DNA of 21,623 bases from an uncultured Prevotellaceae bacterium (GTDB taxonomy: Bacteria; Bacteroidota; Bacteroidia; Bacteroidales; Bacteroidaceae), in NCBI GenBank assembly GCA_905202115.1, contig CAJKQZ010000020.1, positions 1-21,623 of the forward strand, read 5' to 3'. A program made the position numbers and the translations under genes. Below, piece by piece: positions 8,327-17,300 of the stretch. Position 1 is the stretch's first letter. Every line of letters starts with the position of its first letter. Under the pieces are notes generated by a model. It did not search any database. It saw only the letters and a list, made by a program, of their open reading frames with translations, and was not told where the DNA came from.

Positions 8327-8366
8327 AAATATGTCTGAGATAATTTAAAATATCTCAGACATATTT
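8327..8366. repeat. 21-bp dyad array, dimer B
   Basis: Two units with centres at 8336 and 8357, 21 bp apart: AAATATGTC-T-GAGATAATTT then AAAATATCTC-A-GACATATTT. Together they form one nearly perfect 20-bp-arm palindrome, followed by six Ts. Each unit pairs one half-site of each type. It lies beyond the coaD stop and next to the 57-bp repeat; with its A- and T-runs it could end coaD transcription. Confidence 0.9.
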
Positions 8367-8374
8367 TTTGCTAC

Positions 8375-8431
8375 ATATACACCTGCTGATTTTCAAGTGC
8401 TTGGCCGCTGACCGTTTTTGTCTGCAAAAAC
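8375..8431. repeat. 57-bp dispersed repeat, copy 2
   Basis: Matches 1-57 at 55 of 57 positions, including the GTTTTTG/CAAAAAC hairpin at 8414-8431. It starts 8 bp after the dimer dyad array ends and stops 31 bp before the coaD stop codon. No coding potential is seen. Confidence 0.85.
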
Positions 8432-8462
8432 CTCCGGCAAAGCACCGCGATTTCGCCACGCG

Positions 8463-8936
8463 CTACTCCTTGCCGGATTTTTCGGGAACGCGTGGCAGAA
8501 AATCCGACACGTCGTGCCCGTGATAGATAAGGTCGCGCACCACACTCGAACTTATCGCCGCGAGAGGCGGCTCAGTAAAAAGCAGCACGGTTTCTATGCC
8601 CGTGAGCCGGCGGTTCATGTCGGCCATGTCGCGTTCGTACTCGAAATCCTTTACCGAGCGCAGGCCGCGAAGTATGAACTGCGCCCCCATGCGGCGGGCA
8701 AAGTCGATAGTAAGGTCATCATAACTCTCCACACTCACGCGCGGCTCGTCGGAATAGTAGCTCCTTATCACCTCCGCGCGTTTTGCCACCTCCGAAAGCA
8801 TTCTTTTCTGTTTGTTCACGCCTATTCCTATAACTATGCCGTCGAACAGATGCAAACCGCGCTTCACTATTGCGGCGTGACCTATGGTGAAAGGGTCGAA
8901 ACTTCCGGGGAATATCGCTATTTTCTTTGATTCCAT
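8463..8936 (-). CDS. coaD: Pantetheine-phosphate adenylyltransferase
   Basis: CoaD transfers AMP from ATP to 4'-phosphopantetheine, giving dephospho-CoA, the penultimate step of coenzyme A synthesis, in the cytosol. The 157-residue product matches the usual length of about 160. It shows the nucleotidyltransferase signature as GSFDPFTIGH (11-20; T17-I-G-H20), an RGLR segment (90-93) and ISSSVVR (128-134), the family's ISSTxxR motif. The ATG at 8936 is preferred over one at 8978, which adds 14 unrelated residues and would overlap parE. It starts 22 nt after the parE stop, so the two are probably co-transcribed. This parE-coaD order is familiar in Bacteroidetes, where the genes have no known functional link. 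Confidence 0.96.
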   Translation of the reverse strand: MESKKIAIFPGSFDPFTIGHAAIVKRGLHLFDGIVIGIGVNKQKRMLSEVAKRAEVIRSYYSDEPRVSVESYDDLTIDFARRMGAQFILRGLRSVKDFEYERDMADMNRRLTGIETVLLFTEPPLAAISSSVVRDLIYHGHDVSDFLPRVPEKSGKE

Positions 8937-8958
8937 TGTCTTTCGGTAGATACGGACT

Positions 8959-10956
8959 TTATTTCTCAGTGCCGTCAAGGTCTTCAGGCCTGTCTTCCTC
9001 GACCACGAGGTTGTCGATTATGAAGTTCTGGCGCTCCATAGTATTCTTGCCCATATAATAGGCCAGGAGCTCGTTCACCTTGTCGCTTTTCTGCAGTGTA
9101 ACCTGCTCGAGACGCATTTCGGGACCGATGAAATGCCTGAACTCATCGGGAGAAATCTCGCCGAGACCTTTAAAGCGCGTTATCTCGGGATTTGGCTGCA
9201 GACGGTTCACGGCAGCCTGCCTTTCCTCGTCGTTGTAACAGTAAACGGTTTCGAATTCCGAGCGGTCGGCGCTGCGGCTTTTCTTGAGGATTGACGCTCC
9301 GGCGGCCTCGTCGCTCACATTTCCGGACGAGCTGCGCGATTGTTTCTTCTTTTTGTTGCGCACACGGAACAAAGGCGTCTGGAGTATGTACACATGCCCT
9401 TTCTTGATAAGCTCGGGGAAAAACTGAAGGAAGAACGTAATCATCAGCAGGCGTATGTGCATTCCGTCCACGTCGGCATCGGTGGCCACAATCACCTTGT
9501 TGTAGCGCAGTCCGTCGAGCCCGTCCTCGATGTTGAGCGCGGCCTGCAGAAGGTTGAACTCCTCGTTTTCGTAAACCACCTTCTTTGTAAGCCCGTAGGA
9601 GTTGAGCGGTTTTCCGCGCAGGCTGAACACCGCCTGCGTGTTTACGTCGCGGCTTTTGGTTATGCTTCCCGACGCCGAATCGCCCTCGGTGATGAAAATG
9701 CTGCTGTCGTCGCGGCGGTCGCCGCGTGTATCGTTGAAATGAACGCGGCAGTCGCGCAACTTGCGGTTGTGCAGATTGGCTTTCTTGGCCCTTTCGCGCG
9801 CCAGCTTGGTGACGCCGCTTATCGCCTTGCGCTCGCGCTCGGACGATTGCACCTTCTCGAGTATCGCCTCGGCTATGTCGGAATTCTTATGAAGATAATT
9901 GTCGAGATTTTCCTTGATGAAATCACCTACGAACTTGTTTACGCTAACCCCGCCAGGCGACATCGTAAGACTTCCCAACTTGATTTTCGTCTGGCTCTCG
10001 AACTGCGGCTCCTCAACGTTGACAGCGATTGCGGCAACCAGCCCGTTGCGAATGTCCTGGTACTCAATGTTTTTATTGAAGAACTCCTTTATCGTTTTGG
10101 CAACGTGCTCCTTGAAAGCACTCTGGTGAGTGCCGCCGAGAGTGGTGTGCTGGCCGTTAACGAACGAGTGGTATTCCTCGCCATACTGGTCGGTGTGGGT
10201 AAAAGCTACCTCTATATCCTCGCCTTTAAGGTGAATGATAGGATAAAGCCCAGGAGCGGTCATCGTGTCGGTAAGCAAATCCTCGAGACCGTTGCGGCTC
10301 TGGATTTTGTTGCCGTTGAAGATTATCGCAAGTCCGGTGTTGAGATAAGTATAATTGCGCAGAAGCGTTTCTATAAACTCCGTGTGGAAACGGTAATTGA
10401 GAAAAAGCGTCGCGTCGGGCTCGAAAGAAGTGAACGTTCCGTTTTCCTCGTCGGTTTTTTCGGTTGTATCGCTCACAAGCACCCCGCGCTCGAATTTTGC
10501 AGCGCGAACCGTGCCGTCGCGATACGACCTGACCTCGTAAGTAAGGCTCAGCGCGTTGACGGCCTTAGCGCCCACGCCGTTCAGTCCCACGCTTTTCTTG
10601 AACGTCTTGGAGTCGTATTTTGCGCCCGTGTTGAGCACGCTCACCGCCTCGATAAGTTTTCCCTGCGGAATGCCGCGCCCGTAGTCGCGCACCGACACGC
10701 GACGGTTGTCCTCGAGTTCTATTTCTATGCGCTTGCCGGCATTCATCTTGAACTCGTCGATAGAGTTGTCGATAGTCTCTTTCAGAAGCACGTAAATGCC
10801 GTCTTCGGCGTGCGAACCGTCTCCGAGGCGACCTATATACATACCCGGGCGGGTGCGTATATGTTCTATGTCAGACAGGTGGCGTATGCTTTCGTCCGAA
10901 TAGGCCGCTGTCTGTGCCGGCGTTTCGGAACTGGGGTTGAATATATCTTCTGCCAT
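8959..10956 (-). CDS. parE: DNA topoisomerase IV subunit B (GyrB/ParE family)
   Basis: ParE is the ATPase half of topoisomerase IV, which unlinks daughter chromosomes with ParC. In the 665-residue product the GHKL ATPase motifs are E60-x3-N64, D91-x-G-R-G and the lid GLNGVGAKAVNALS (about 124-137). The TOPRIM domain has EGDSA with E424 and DADVDG with D493, D495 and D497. The C-terminus lacks the long insert of some gram-negative GyrB proteins, which favours ParE over GyrB. A Ser/Arg/Lys-rich stretch (about 535-560) lies inside the TOPRIM domain. It follows the acyltransferase gene by 87 nt and precedes coaD by 22 nt. That 87-nt gap includes the perfect palindrome GGCCGCGCGGCC (10983-10994). 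parC is not in the window. Confidence 0.94.
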   Translation of the reverse strand: MAEDIFNPSSETPAQTAAYSDESIRHLSDIEHIRTRPGMYIGRLGDGSHAEDGIYVLLKETIDNSIDEFKMNAGKRIEIELEDNRRVSVRDYGRGIPQGKLIEAVSVLNTGAKYDSKTFKKSVGLNGVGAKAVNALSLTYEVRSYRDGTVRAAKFERGVLVSDTTEKTDEENGTFTSFEPDATLFLNYRFHTEFIETLLRNYTYLNTGLAIIFNGNKIQSRNGLEDLLTDTMTAPGLYPIIHLKGEDIEVAFTHTDQYGEEYHSFVNGQHTTLGGTHQSAFKEHVAKTIKEFFNKNIEYQDIRNGLVAAIAVNVEEPQFESQTKIKLGSLTMSPGGVSVNKFVGDFIKENLDNYLHKNSDIAEAILEKVQSSERERKAISGVTKLARERAKKANLHNRKLRDCRVHFNDTRGDRRDDSSIFITEGDSASGSITKSRDVNTQAVFSLRGKPLNSYGLTKKVVYENEEFNLLQAALNIEDGLDGLRYNKVIVATDADVDGMHIRLLMITFFLQFFPELIKKGHVYILQTPLFRVRNKKKKQSRSSSGNVSDEAAGASILKKSRSADRSEFETVYCYNDEERQAAVNRLQPNPEITRFKGLGEISPDEFRHFIGPEMRLEQVTLQKSDKVNELLAYYMGKNTMERQNFIIDNLVVEEDRPEDLDGTEK

Positions 10957-11043
10957 TGTTTATATTGCTTGTGAGAATGCTTGGCCGCGCGGCCTGCTGT
11001 AAAATTAACTCAAAATTCGCACATAGGGCGCTCCGCGGCGGCC

Positions 11044-12180
11044 TCAACCGATATTCTTGCGGTAGCAGCGGCGGCGTTTGTGGATTTCGCCGTCAAGATA
11101 TTTCCACTGCGACTGCACCTTGCTGTTGCTTTCGAGTTCGGGATTGGTCTCGCCGTATTTGAATCCCATTTCCATATAGATAGGAATGAGGTCGGTAAAG
11201 AGAAGCGCGTTTACGCCCTTGCTCTGATATTCCTTTTTCACGCCCACGAGCAGCAGGTCGAGAGTGTCGGAATGTTTCACGAAGAGAGCCTTGAGCAGGT
11301 GCACCCACCCGAAAGGAAAGAGTTTGCCTTTGGCCTTCTGCATTGCGCGCGAAATCGACGGCATTGATATTCCCACCGCCACAGGTTCGTTGTTCTCGTC
11401 CTCAACTACCGTTACCATGCGCAAGTCGAGCATGGGGAAATACTCCTTTACGTACTGGTCTACCTGGCGTCGCGTCATTTTCGAAAAACCGAACAGCGGA
11501 GAGTATGCCTCGTTGATAAGATCGAATATCTTGTAGGCTATTCCGGTGCGGTTTATCTCGCGACGCGACTTTATCTTGCGAATGTGCAGATTGTAACGCT
11601 TCAGCACTATCTCGGCGGGGCGTTTGTAACCCTCGGGCAGGCTGTCGGGCACAAGCAGTTTCTTTTCTATCCAGTCGGTTTGCTTCTCAAAACCGAGCGC
11701 CTCGATGTGTTCGGGATAGTATGGATAGTTATATATTGTGGAAATGGTGGAAAGCTGGTCGAACCCGTAAATCAGCATACCCTCCGCGTCGAGGTCGGTA
11801 AAACCGAGCGGTCCCACGATTTCGGTCATGCCCTTCTCCTTGCCCCACTGCGCCACGGCGTCGAGCAACGCGGCCGAAACCTCGCGGTCGTCCACGAAAT
11901 CTATCCAGCCGAAGCGCACACTTCGGGTGTTCCACGTTTCATTGGCGCGATGGTTTATTATCGCCGCCACGCGCCCCACGACTTCTCCGTCGCGCCAGGC
12001 CAGAAAATACTCGGCCTCGCAAAATTCGAAAGCCGCATTCTTCTCGCGCGAGAACGTTTTAAGCATATCCTCGTACAAGTCGGGCACGGAATAAGCGTTA
12101 TCCTTGTAAAGTTCGTAATTGAACCTTATAAATTTCTTCAGCTCGCCTTTGCTGGCAACTTTTCGTATTTCAATCGACAT
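11044..12180 (-). CDS. GNAT-like acyltransferase, substrate unknown
   Basis: A 378-residue soluble protein without signal peptide or membrane segments. I recognise it as a conserved Bacteroidetes protein of the GNAT acyltransferase superfamily. The N-terminal part has a GNAT-like core: an acceptor strand around FLAWRDGEVVGRVAAIINH, then an arrangement ending near GPLGFTDLDAEGML. The C-terminal part has a second GNAT-like region, with GVKKEYQSKGVNALLF (313-328) resembling the acetyl-CoA pyrophosphate loop. The C-terminus is strongly basic (RRRCYRK). The start at 12180 is supported by a -7 box 45 bp upstream. parE follows after 87 nt, so it may head an acyltransferase-parE-coaD operon. The substrate cannot be read from the sequence; protein, amino sugar or lipid are all possible. 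Confidence 0.7.
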   Translation of the reverse strand: MSIEIRKVASKGELKKFIRFNYELYKDNAYSVPDLYEDMLKTFSREKNAAFEFCEAEYFLAWRDGEVVGRVAAIINHRANETWNTRSVRFGWIDFVDDREVSAALLDAVAQWGKEKGMTEIVGPLGFTDLDAEGMLIYGFDQLSTISTIYNYPYYPEHIEALGFEKQTDWIEKKLLVPDSLPEGYKRPAEIVLKRYNLHIRKIKSRREINRTGIAYKIFDLINEAYSPLFGFSKMTRRQVDQYVKEYFPMLDLRMVTVVEDENNEPVAVGISMPSISRAMQKAKGKLFPFGWVHLLKALFVKHSDTLDLLLVGVKKEYQSKGVNALLFTDLIPIYMEMGFKYGETNPELESNSKVQSQWKYLDGEIHKRRRCYRKNIG

Positions 12181-12224
12181 TTCGGGCGTTCGTTATAGTG
12201 TAAGAACAAATTCTTTAAGAGTTG

Positions 12225-12232
12225 CAAAGTTA
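12225..12232 (-). promoter_or_regulatory. Probable -7 box for the acyltransferase-parE-coaD unit
   Basis: The minus strand reads TAACTTTG, an exact TAnnTTTG match, followed by GCA. TTTG also occurs upstream, but only 12 bp away, so the -33 element is uncertain. The start site would lie near 12218, about 38 nt before the ATG. Confidence 0.6.
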
Positions 12233-12366
12233 GTTATTTTTACGCAAAACGCACTGCGCGGAATCATACAGCAGCAAACCGTAATTCATCCGCCGTGCGG
12301 CAAGCCAGTAGCAGCAGTCTGCAACATGCGGCTGCAACGGGCTTGGAAAGTTCCCGCTTGTAAAAA

Positions 12367-12430
12367 AAATTATCTCTGAGATATTTTGAAATATGTCTGA
12401 CATAATTTAAAATATCTCAGACATATTTTT
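12367..12430 (+). repeat. 21-bp dyad array, trimer C
   Basis: Three units centred at 12377, 12398 and 12419, exactly 21 bp apart: AAATTATCTC-T-GAGATATTT, AAATATGTC-T-GACATAATTT and AAAATATCTC-A-GACATATTT. Preceded by eight As and followed by a T-run. The unit order equals the array at 19211 and the reverse complement of the one at 5590. It sits between two divergent genes, so here it is not at the 3' end of any gene. Confidence 0.9.
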
Positions 12431-12530
12431 TACGCCCTTTTAAAGAGGGAATCATTTTGCAGACATTTGCGACAACATTATGCAGGTAACCGTCCTTTCC
12501 GGGCAAGCAGGCGGAAAATATAACATTCTT

Positions 12531-12561
12531 TTTGTTAAGAAAAGAAAACAACGTATCTTTA
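12531..12561 (+). promoter_or_regulatory. Promoter of the MFS transporter gene (Bacteroidetes type)
   Basis: TTTG at 12531-12534 is followed after exactly 19 bp by TATCTTTA at 12554-12561, one mismatch from TAnnTTTG. Spacing and both boxes fit the Bacteroidetes sigma-ABfr consensus. The start site would be near 12568, about 49 nt before the ATG at 12617. Confidence 0.65.
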
Positions 12562-12616
12562 CCGAGAGTTAACGGTCGTCGCTTCCGGCCTCCATTCAAA
12601 AAACGAAACAAACAAA

Positions 12617-14062
12617 ATGCACGAACAACAAATCAAACAGAAAATGACCAACTTCAGGTGGGTAATCTGCGCAATGCTATTCCTCGCAACCACCGTAAAC
12701 TACATGGACAGGCAGGTTCTGTCGCTCACATGGAAAGACTTCATCGCTCCCGAATTCCACTGGAGCAACACCGACTACGGCAACGTGGCGGGAGTATTCG
12801 CCCTCGTATATGCGATAGCCAACCTGTTTGCCGGCCGCTTTATCGACCGCCTCGGAACAAAGAAAGGCTACCTGCTCGCCATAGGCGTGTGGTCGGCCGG
12901 AGCGTGCCTGCACGCGCTGTGCGGCTGGGCCACGGAACAGGTAACAGGCATTGAAAGCGCGGCAAGCCTTGTAGGCGCCACGGGAGCCGTGGCCTCGACC
13001 GTTGCAATGGTGAGCGTATACTTTTTCATGGCGGCGCGCATTGTACTGGCGGCGGGCGAGGCAGGCAACTTCCCTGCGGCGATAAAAGTGACGGCCGAAT
13101 ATTTCCCTAAAAAAGACCGCGCCTTCGCCACGGCGATATTCAATTCGGGCACAACAATAGGCGCGCTCATAGCCCCGCTAACAATCCCCTCGCTGGCACG
13201 CGTTTTCAAGAACATGGGCATGGGCAACGGCTGGGAAATGGCGTTCGTGATTATCGGCGGCTTAGGATTCCTGTGGATGGGCCTGTGGCTGTTCGCCTAC
13301 AAGAATATCGACCGCAACCCGCACGTCAATGCGGCCGAGAAAGCCTACATTCTAAGCGACAGCGGAGACACGGAAAGCAACGAGGCCGGCGGGCGCAAGA
13401 TTCCCTTTCTCGAATGCATAAGAAAACGCCAGACATGGGCCATTGTATTGGGCAAATTCCTTACCGACGGCGTATGGTGGTTCTTTCTGTTCTGGACTCC
13501 GGCATACATAAGCGACGTTTACGGCTACACGTCCGACACGCTCACGGCGCAAATGCTCATCTTCGTGCTCTACGCCATTACCATGCTATCGCTATTGGGC
13601 GGAAAACTGCCCACGATATTCATAAACCGCACCGGCGGCAACGCATACGACTGCCGAATGCGCGCAATGCTCATTTTCGCGGTGTTTCCGCTACTTGGAC
13701 TGCTGGCGCAGCCGCTGGGGCGATACTCGTGCTGGCTTACGGTGGTTGTGATAGGTATCGTAGGAGCGGCGCACCAGTCGTGGTCGGCCAATCTTTACTC
13801 CGTGGGCAGCGACCTCTTCCCCAAAAGCACCGTGGCGACAATCACCGGCCTCAACGGCATGGCAGGCGGCGTGAGCTCGTTCCTCATAAACGTGGGCTCG
13901 GGCCGGCTGCTCGACCACGTGCAGGCAGTGCAGTTCGAATTCATGGGCTTTCAGGGCAAAGAAGCGGGTTACTTCATTATATTCTGCGGCTGCTCCGTGG
14001 CATACCTCGTAGGATGGACGGTAATGAAATCGCTCGTGCCGCGCTACAAGCCGGTGGAGTAA
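12617..14062 (+). CDS. MFS transporter, anion:cation symporter type, probably hexuronate
   Basis: A 481-residue inner-membrane permease with about twelve hydrophobic segments. The start of helix 1 carries NYMDRQVLS (28-36), a hallmark of the anion:cation symporter (ACS) family, which includes the hexuronate transporter ExuT. The loop GRFIDRLGTKKGY (about 74-86) is the MFS motif A position. A short insertion with small residues (about 113-130) lies before helix 4. The ACS family imports glucuronate, galacturonate and other organic anions. The hexuronate assignment rests on family likeness plus uxaC and eda 5-7 kb away, so it is inference. The gene has its own promoter (12531-12561) and a strong terminator (14180-14218), so it is probably monocistronic. 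A related sugar-acid substrate such as galactonate or tartrate is possible. Confidence 0.82.
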   Translation: MHEQQIKQKMTNFRWVICAMLFLATTVNYMDRQVLSLTWKDFIAPEFHWSNTDYGNVAGVFALVYAIANLFAGRFIDRLGTKKGYLLAIGVWSAGACLHALCGWATEQVTGIESAASLVGATGAVASTVAMVSVYFFMAARIVLAAGEAGNFPAAIKVTAEYFPKKDRAFATAIFNSGTTIGALIAPLTIPSLARVFKNMGMGNGWEMAFVIIGGLGFLWMGLWLFAYKNIDRNPHVNAAEKAYILSDSGDTESNEAGGRKIPFLECIRKRQTWAIVLGKFLTDGVWWFFLFWTPAYISDVYGYTSDTLTAQMLIFVLYAITMLSLLGGKLPTIFINRTGGNAYDCRMRAMLIFAVFPLLGLLAQPLGRYSCWLTVVVIGIVGAAHQSWSANLYSVGSDLFPKSTVATITGLNGMAGGVSSFLINVGSGRLLDHVQAVQFEFMGFQGKEAGYFIIFCGCSVAYLVGWTVMKSLVPRYKPVE

Positions 14063-14179
14063 GACGGCCACGCTTTCAGAGCTCTGCCGCACCGGCACAT
14101 AAACCATAACAAACCTCAACGCCCTCCCTGAATCGCAGAAAGGCGACGAGGCCGCCCAACCTCCCTCACCAGAAAAAAC

Positions 14180-14218
14180 ACCTCTGATATATTTCGGATA
14201 TATCAGAGGTATTTTTTT
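14180..14218 (+). terminator. Rho-independent terminator after the MFS transporter
   Basis: ACCTCTGATATAT (14180-14192) pairs perfectly with 14198-14210 around the loop TTCGG, followed by seven Ts (14212-14218). Six As on the left (14173-14178) would allow it to work on the other strand too. It lies 118 bp after the transporter stop codon. Its half-site differs from those in the 21-bp dyad arrays. Confidence 0.82.
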
Positions 14219-14268
14219 CATTCCACGGAAGAAAACCTCCCTTATCCGTATTAATTTTAGTTAAAAAT

Positions 14269-14277
14269 GGGGGGGGG
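14269..14277 (+). repeat. G9 homopolymer upstream of the giant secreted protein
   Basis: Nine consecutive Gs in otherwise AT-rich DNA, 82 bp before the ATG at 14360. It sits in the expected promoter region of a surface/secreted protein, where tract-length changes could alter expression. The surrounding 14219-14359 shows no promoter pair that I trust. Confidence 0.9.
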
Positions 14278-14359
14278 TAATGTCATAATTAAAAAATTTC
14301 ATATTTTTAAGGCGTAAAAGCTATTATACAAGTATAAACCTATTTTAAACCTTTAATTT

Positions 14360-17300
14360 ATGAAAAAACTTTTACTTATGCTCGCGTGCGCATTCGCATG
14401 TTGGGCATGGCCGAGCCACTTGCAAGCCGATACTGGCACTACGGGCAAGAAACTCGGCGCAAGTCTGATTTGGCAGACGCTTATCACCAACGCTTCGCAG
14501 TTTAGTGCAAACAGTACCTCGCCCGCGGACGGTTCGAGCTTTGCCAACCTTATCGACAACAACAAGGAAACGGTGTTCCACTCCGTTTGGGAGGCCAGCA
14601 TGGCAAGTTCGGCAACCACCGAGGATTCGTGGCTGCAAACGCTTTCTACCATTTCGGGCGGAATAAACAGCGACCCCGGATATCATAATCTTCAGGTGGC
14701 GCTCAACGAGCCCGTGAGTTCTTTCAAATTCGAGTACTACGGCCGAAACAGCGAATGGCACGACAATCCCAACCACATCGTGATTTACGCCACCAACAAC
14801 GCCTCACTCGCCGCAAGCACGATTTCGGCCGAGTCGGAGCAATGGACAAAGATCATCGAACTCACGCCCGAAAACGCCAACTTCCCCGGCGACGTTTTCG
14901 TAATCGACCAACCTTATGAATCTCCTCTGATAGAGCTCGGCGATTCTTACAAGTACATCCGTTTCGAAATAAAGGGCACAACCCACCAGAACAAGGTGGA
15001 CAGCCGCATGTTCGCCGTTCCAGACATCACCGGCATAACATGGAACGTTTCCGAATTTCAGATGTACTCGCCTATCGAAGTGGAAAGCTCAATGTTCATT
15101 GACAACGAAATCCTTTTCGTTAAAGACGCAGCCAGTCTGACAATAGGCAACCTCGCCTCGGGCGAAGCCGGCGACCTTATCGACAGCAACACCACAACCT
15201 CCATTACCACCAAAGCCGGCGAGAGCATGGTTTCGCACATATCGGCATTCCGCCCCTACGGTTTCAGCCAAAGCGTTGCGATAACCTGGGTTGAAGGCAG
15301 CGCCTACGACAAGATAACCAAAGCAGGCGTTTACGTTTCGAACGACGGCATTAACTGGACCTTGCAGGGAAGCTACACTCCCGAAGATAATGGAAACGGC
15401 GTTCCAGTATCGCGATTCATAGTAGTTGATTTGGGAACCAAATACAAATACATCAGGCTCGTGCCCGAAGCTACCGAAAGCAATCCCGAACCCGTGGGAA
15501 GCCTCGCGCTCAACATAGCCGAATTCAACGTCTCGCCCGCAACCGAGATTCTCGACATGCCCCTCCAGGCGCTCGTCGACAGCTACGCACTCGGAGTCGA
15601 GGATTATGAATACGGCAAAGACCCCGGCTTCGTTGGCGACTACGAAGTGTACGAAGAATTATTCAACGCCTACACCAATGCGCTCATGGCGCTCAGCAAC
15701 GGCTCGGCCACCGAAGAACAGCAGCTCGAAATGTCGAAAAGACTGCAGCAGGCAAAAGCAAGGGCCGAAGCGAGAATTATTGTTCCCGAAGCAGGAAAAT
15801 ATTACTACATACAATCGGCCAACAAAGTTTTCAGCGACAATGAAAAAGTTGTCGACTGGTTTGCTCCGCGCAAAGGAAACCAGCCCGGATGGCACGTAAA
15901 ACAAAAAGGTATCGACGAAGCATGGACTATCGAAGTGCAGCCCTCGGGATATTACGCCATTAAGAACGCCGCTACTGGCACTTACATCAACCACACCGAG
16001 GGAATCGATGCAAACAACTCACCGCTGATCATGTCGAACAGCCTCGAAACCGACCAGGAATTGATTAACATCAACTACACCGGCCAGTTCAACATCCGCG
16101 CTTCGGTTGCGACACGCTACTATAACTCGCAGGAAGCAGGCACCGGCGAAACAAACGACGGCCCCATTGCAAGCTGGACGGACAAGAGCCTGAGCAGCGA
16201 GGGTGCATGGTACATCCTCGAAGTTCCCGCCGAGGAACTTACCGCAATGCTCGCTAATGCTAACCACGACCGCCTCACGGCGCTCGCAAATTCTTTTGTC
16301 GACAACTACGAAGTAGGTACCGACCCAGGCCAGTACGGAAAGGATGTTTACGAGGCAGCAATAACCGAAGTGGCTAAAGCCAAAGCAATGCTCGAAGACA
16401 GCAACGAATACACCGAAGAGCAATACGCGGCAGCCTACGACGCGCTCAAGGCCGCTATCGAAGCACTCGAAAACGGAAAGAACGAAGTCGAGACAGGTTA
16501 CTATGTAATAACCGACAAGAAGTGGGCGGAAATTTCATCATCGGGAAACAACACCGCTGCCTGGACAACGGTATCGGAAAGCGATTTCCTGCAGACAGCT
16601 CCGCTCGAAATAGGAAATCCCGCCTACATCTGGAAAGTAACAAAACTATCCGGCGGAAACTTCACAATACAGAACATAGTTGACGAAAGATTCGTAGACA
16701 ACACATCGCTCATGCAGGAAGGCGCGTCTATCGCAGTGGCAACAAGCAGTAACGTAGAGCAGACTATCAACTGGTACAGCGGAAGATTCGAAATCTCCAA
16801 CACTGCAGCCGCAAACTTCCTTTACCACAGCGGACGCAACACCACGAAGCGTGAAAACGTCTATATCGTAAACAACGGAAGCCACGTAACATGGAGCTTG
16901 CACCGCTACACCGACGCCGAAGCCGACTCGATTATCAAGGCTTACCCGCAGAGACTGCTCACCGAAGAACTCGAAGGACTCATTAAGGAAGCTATGAACA
17001 AGGCCAACAATACTACCGAGTACGAACTGGACCTCGAAAGCCCGATAGTTACCGACGCGTCGCAGTTCTACTGTAACAACATGTCGACCGAAGGCTCATA
17101 CGAAAATCTTATCGACAACAATTTCGACACACACTTCATCTCCGCTTACAATGCCTCGGCAATTACCAGCGAGAACGCTTACCACTATCTGCGCGTCGAC
17201 GCAGGCGAAGGCAATACTCTGCCCGAAAAGTTCGGAATGCACTGGCGCACCCGCGGCAGCGTATGGAACAACTTGTACCGCCCCGTAGATGTAATCTATT

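Larger units (their letters stand above)
7882..8462. other. Intergenic region upstream of the fasciclin gene and downstream of coaD
   Basis: 581 bp without a supportable gene. From left to right it holds the lipoprotein leader, a dyad (8021-8042), a minus-strand -7 box (8047-8054), an AT-rich stretch to about 8325, the dimer dyad array (8327-8366) and the second copy of the 57-bp repeat (8375-8431). The open frame at 8097-8348 runs into the repeat and does not look like a gene. Confidence 0.75.
12181..12616. other. Divergent intergenic region (acyltransferase / MFS transporter)
   Basis: 436 bp between divergent genes. It holds a minus-strand -7 box (12225-12232), a GC-rich stretch with nested inverted repeats CAAGCC/GGCTTG (12301-12306 with 12340-12345) and GCAGC/GCTGC (12311-12315 with 12331-12335), the trimer dyad array (12367-12430), and a plus-strand promoter (12531-12561). 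No gene or known RNA is seen. Confidence 0.75.

Noticed and set aside
8097..8348. 83-codon plus-strand open frame between the fasciclin gene and coaD
   Set aside because: It ends inside the dyad array, is AT-rich with Lys/Asn/Ile bias, lacks a family match or promoter, and its end is repeat-encoded.
9340..10974. 544-codon open frame antisense to parE
   Set aside because: It is the reverse-strand shadow of parE, which has complete family motifs. The protein has no recognisable domain and the long frame follows from GC-rich codon bias.
10983..10994. Palindrome GGCCGCGCGGCC between the acyltransferase gene and parE
   Set aside because: Only 12 bp in a GC-rich stretch, with no T-run or second copy seen; it could be chance.
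12367..12430. CRISPR array
   Set aside because: The 21-bp periodicity comes from contiguous palindromes; there are only two or three units, no unique spacers and no cas genes.
14180..14218. Sixth member of the 21-bp dyad family
   Set aside because: Although palindromic and AT-flanked, it is a single stem with a TTCGG loop and different half-sites; an ordinary terminator explains it.
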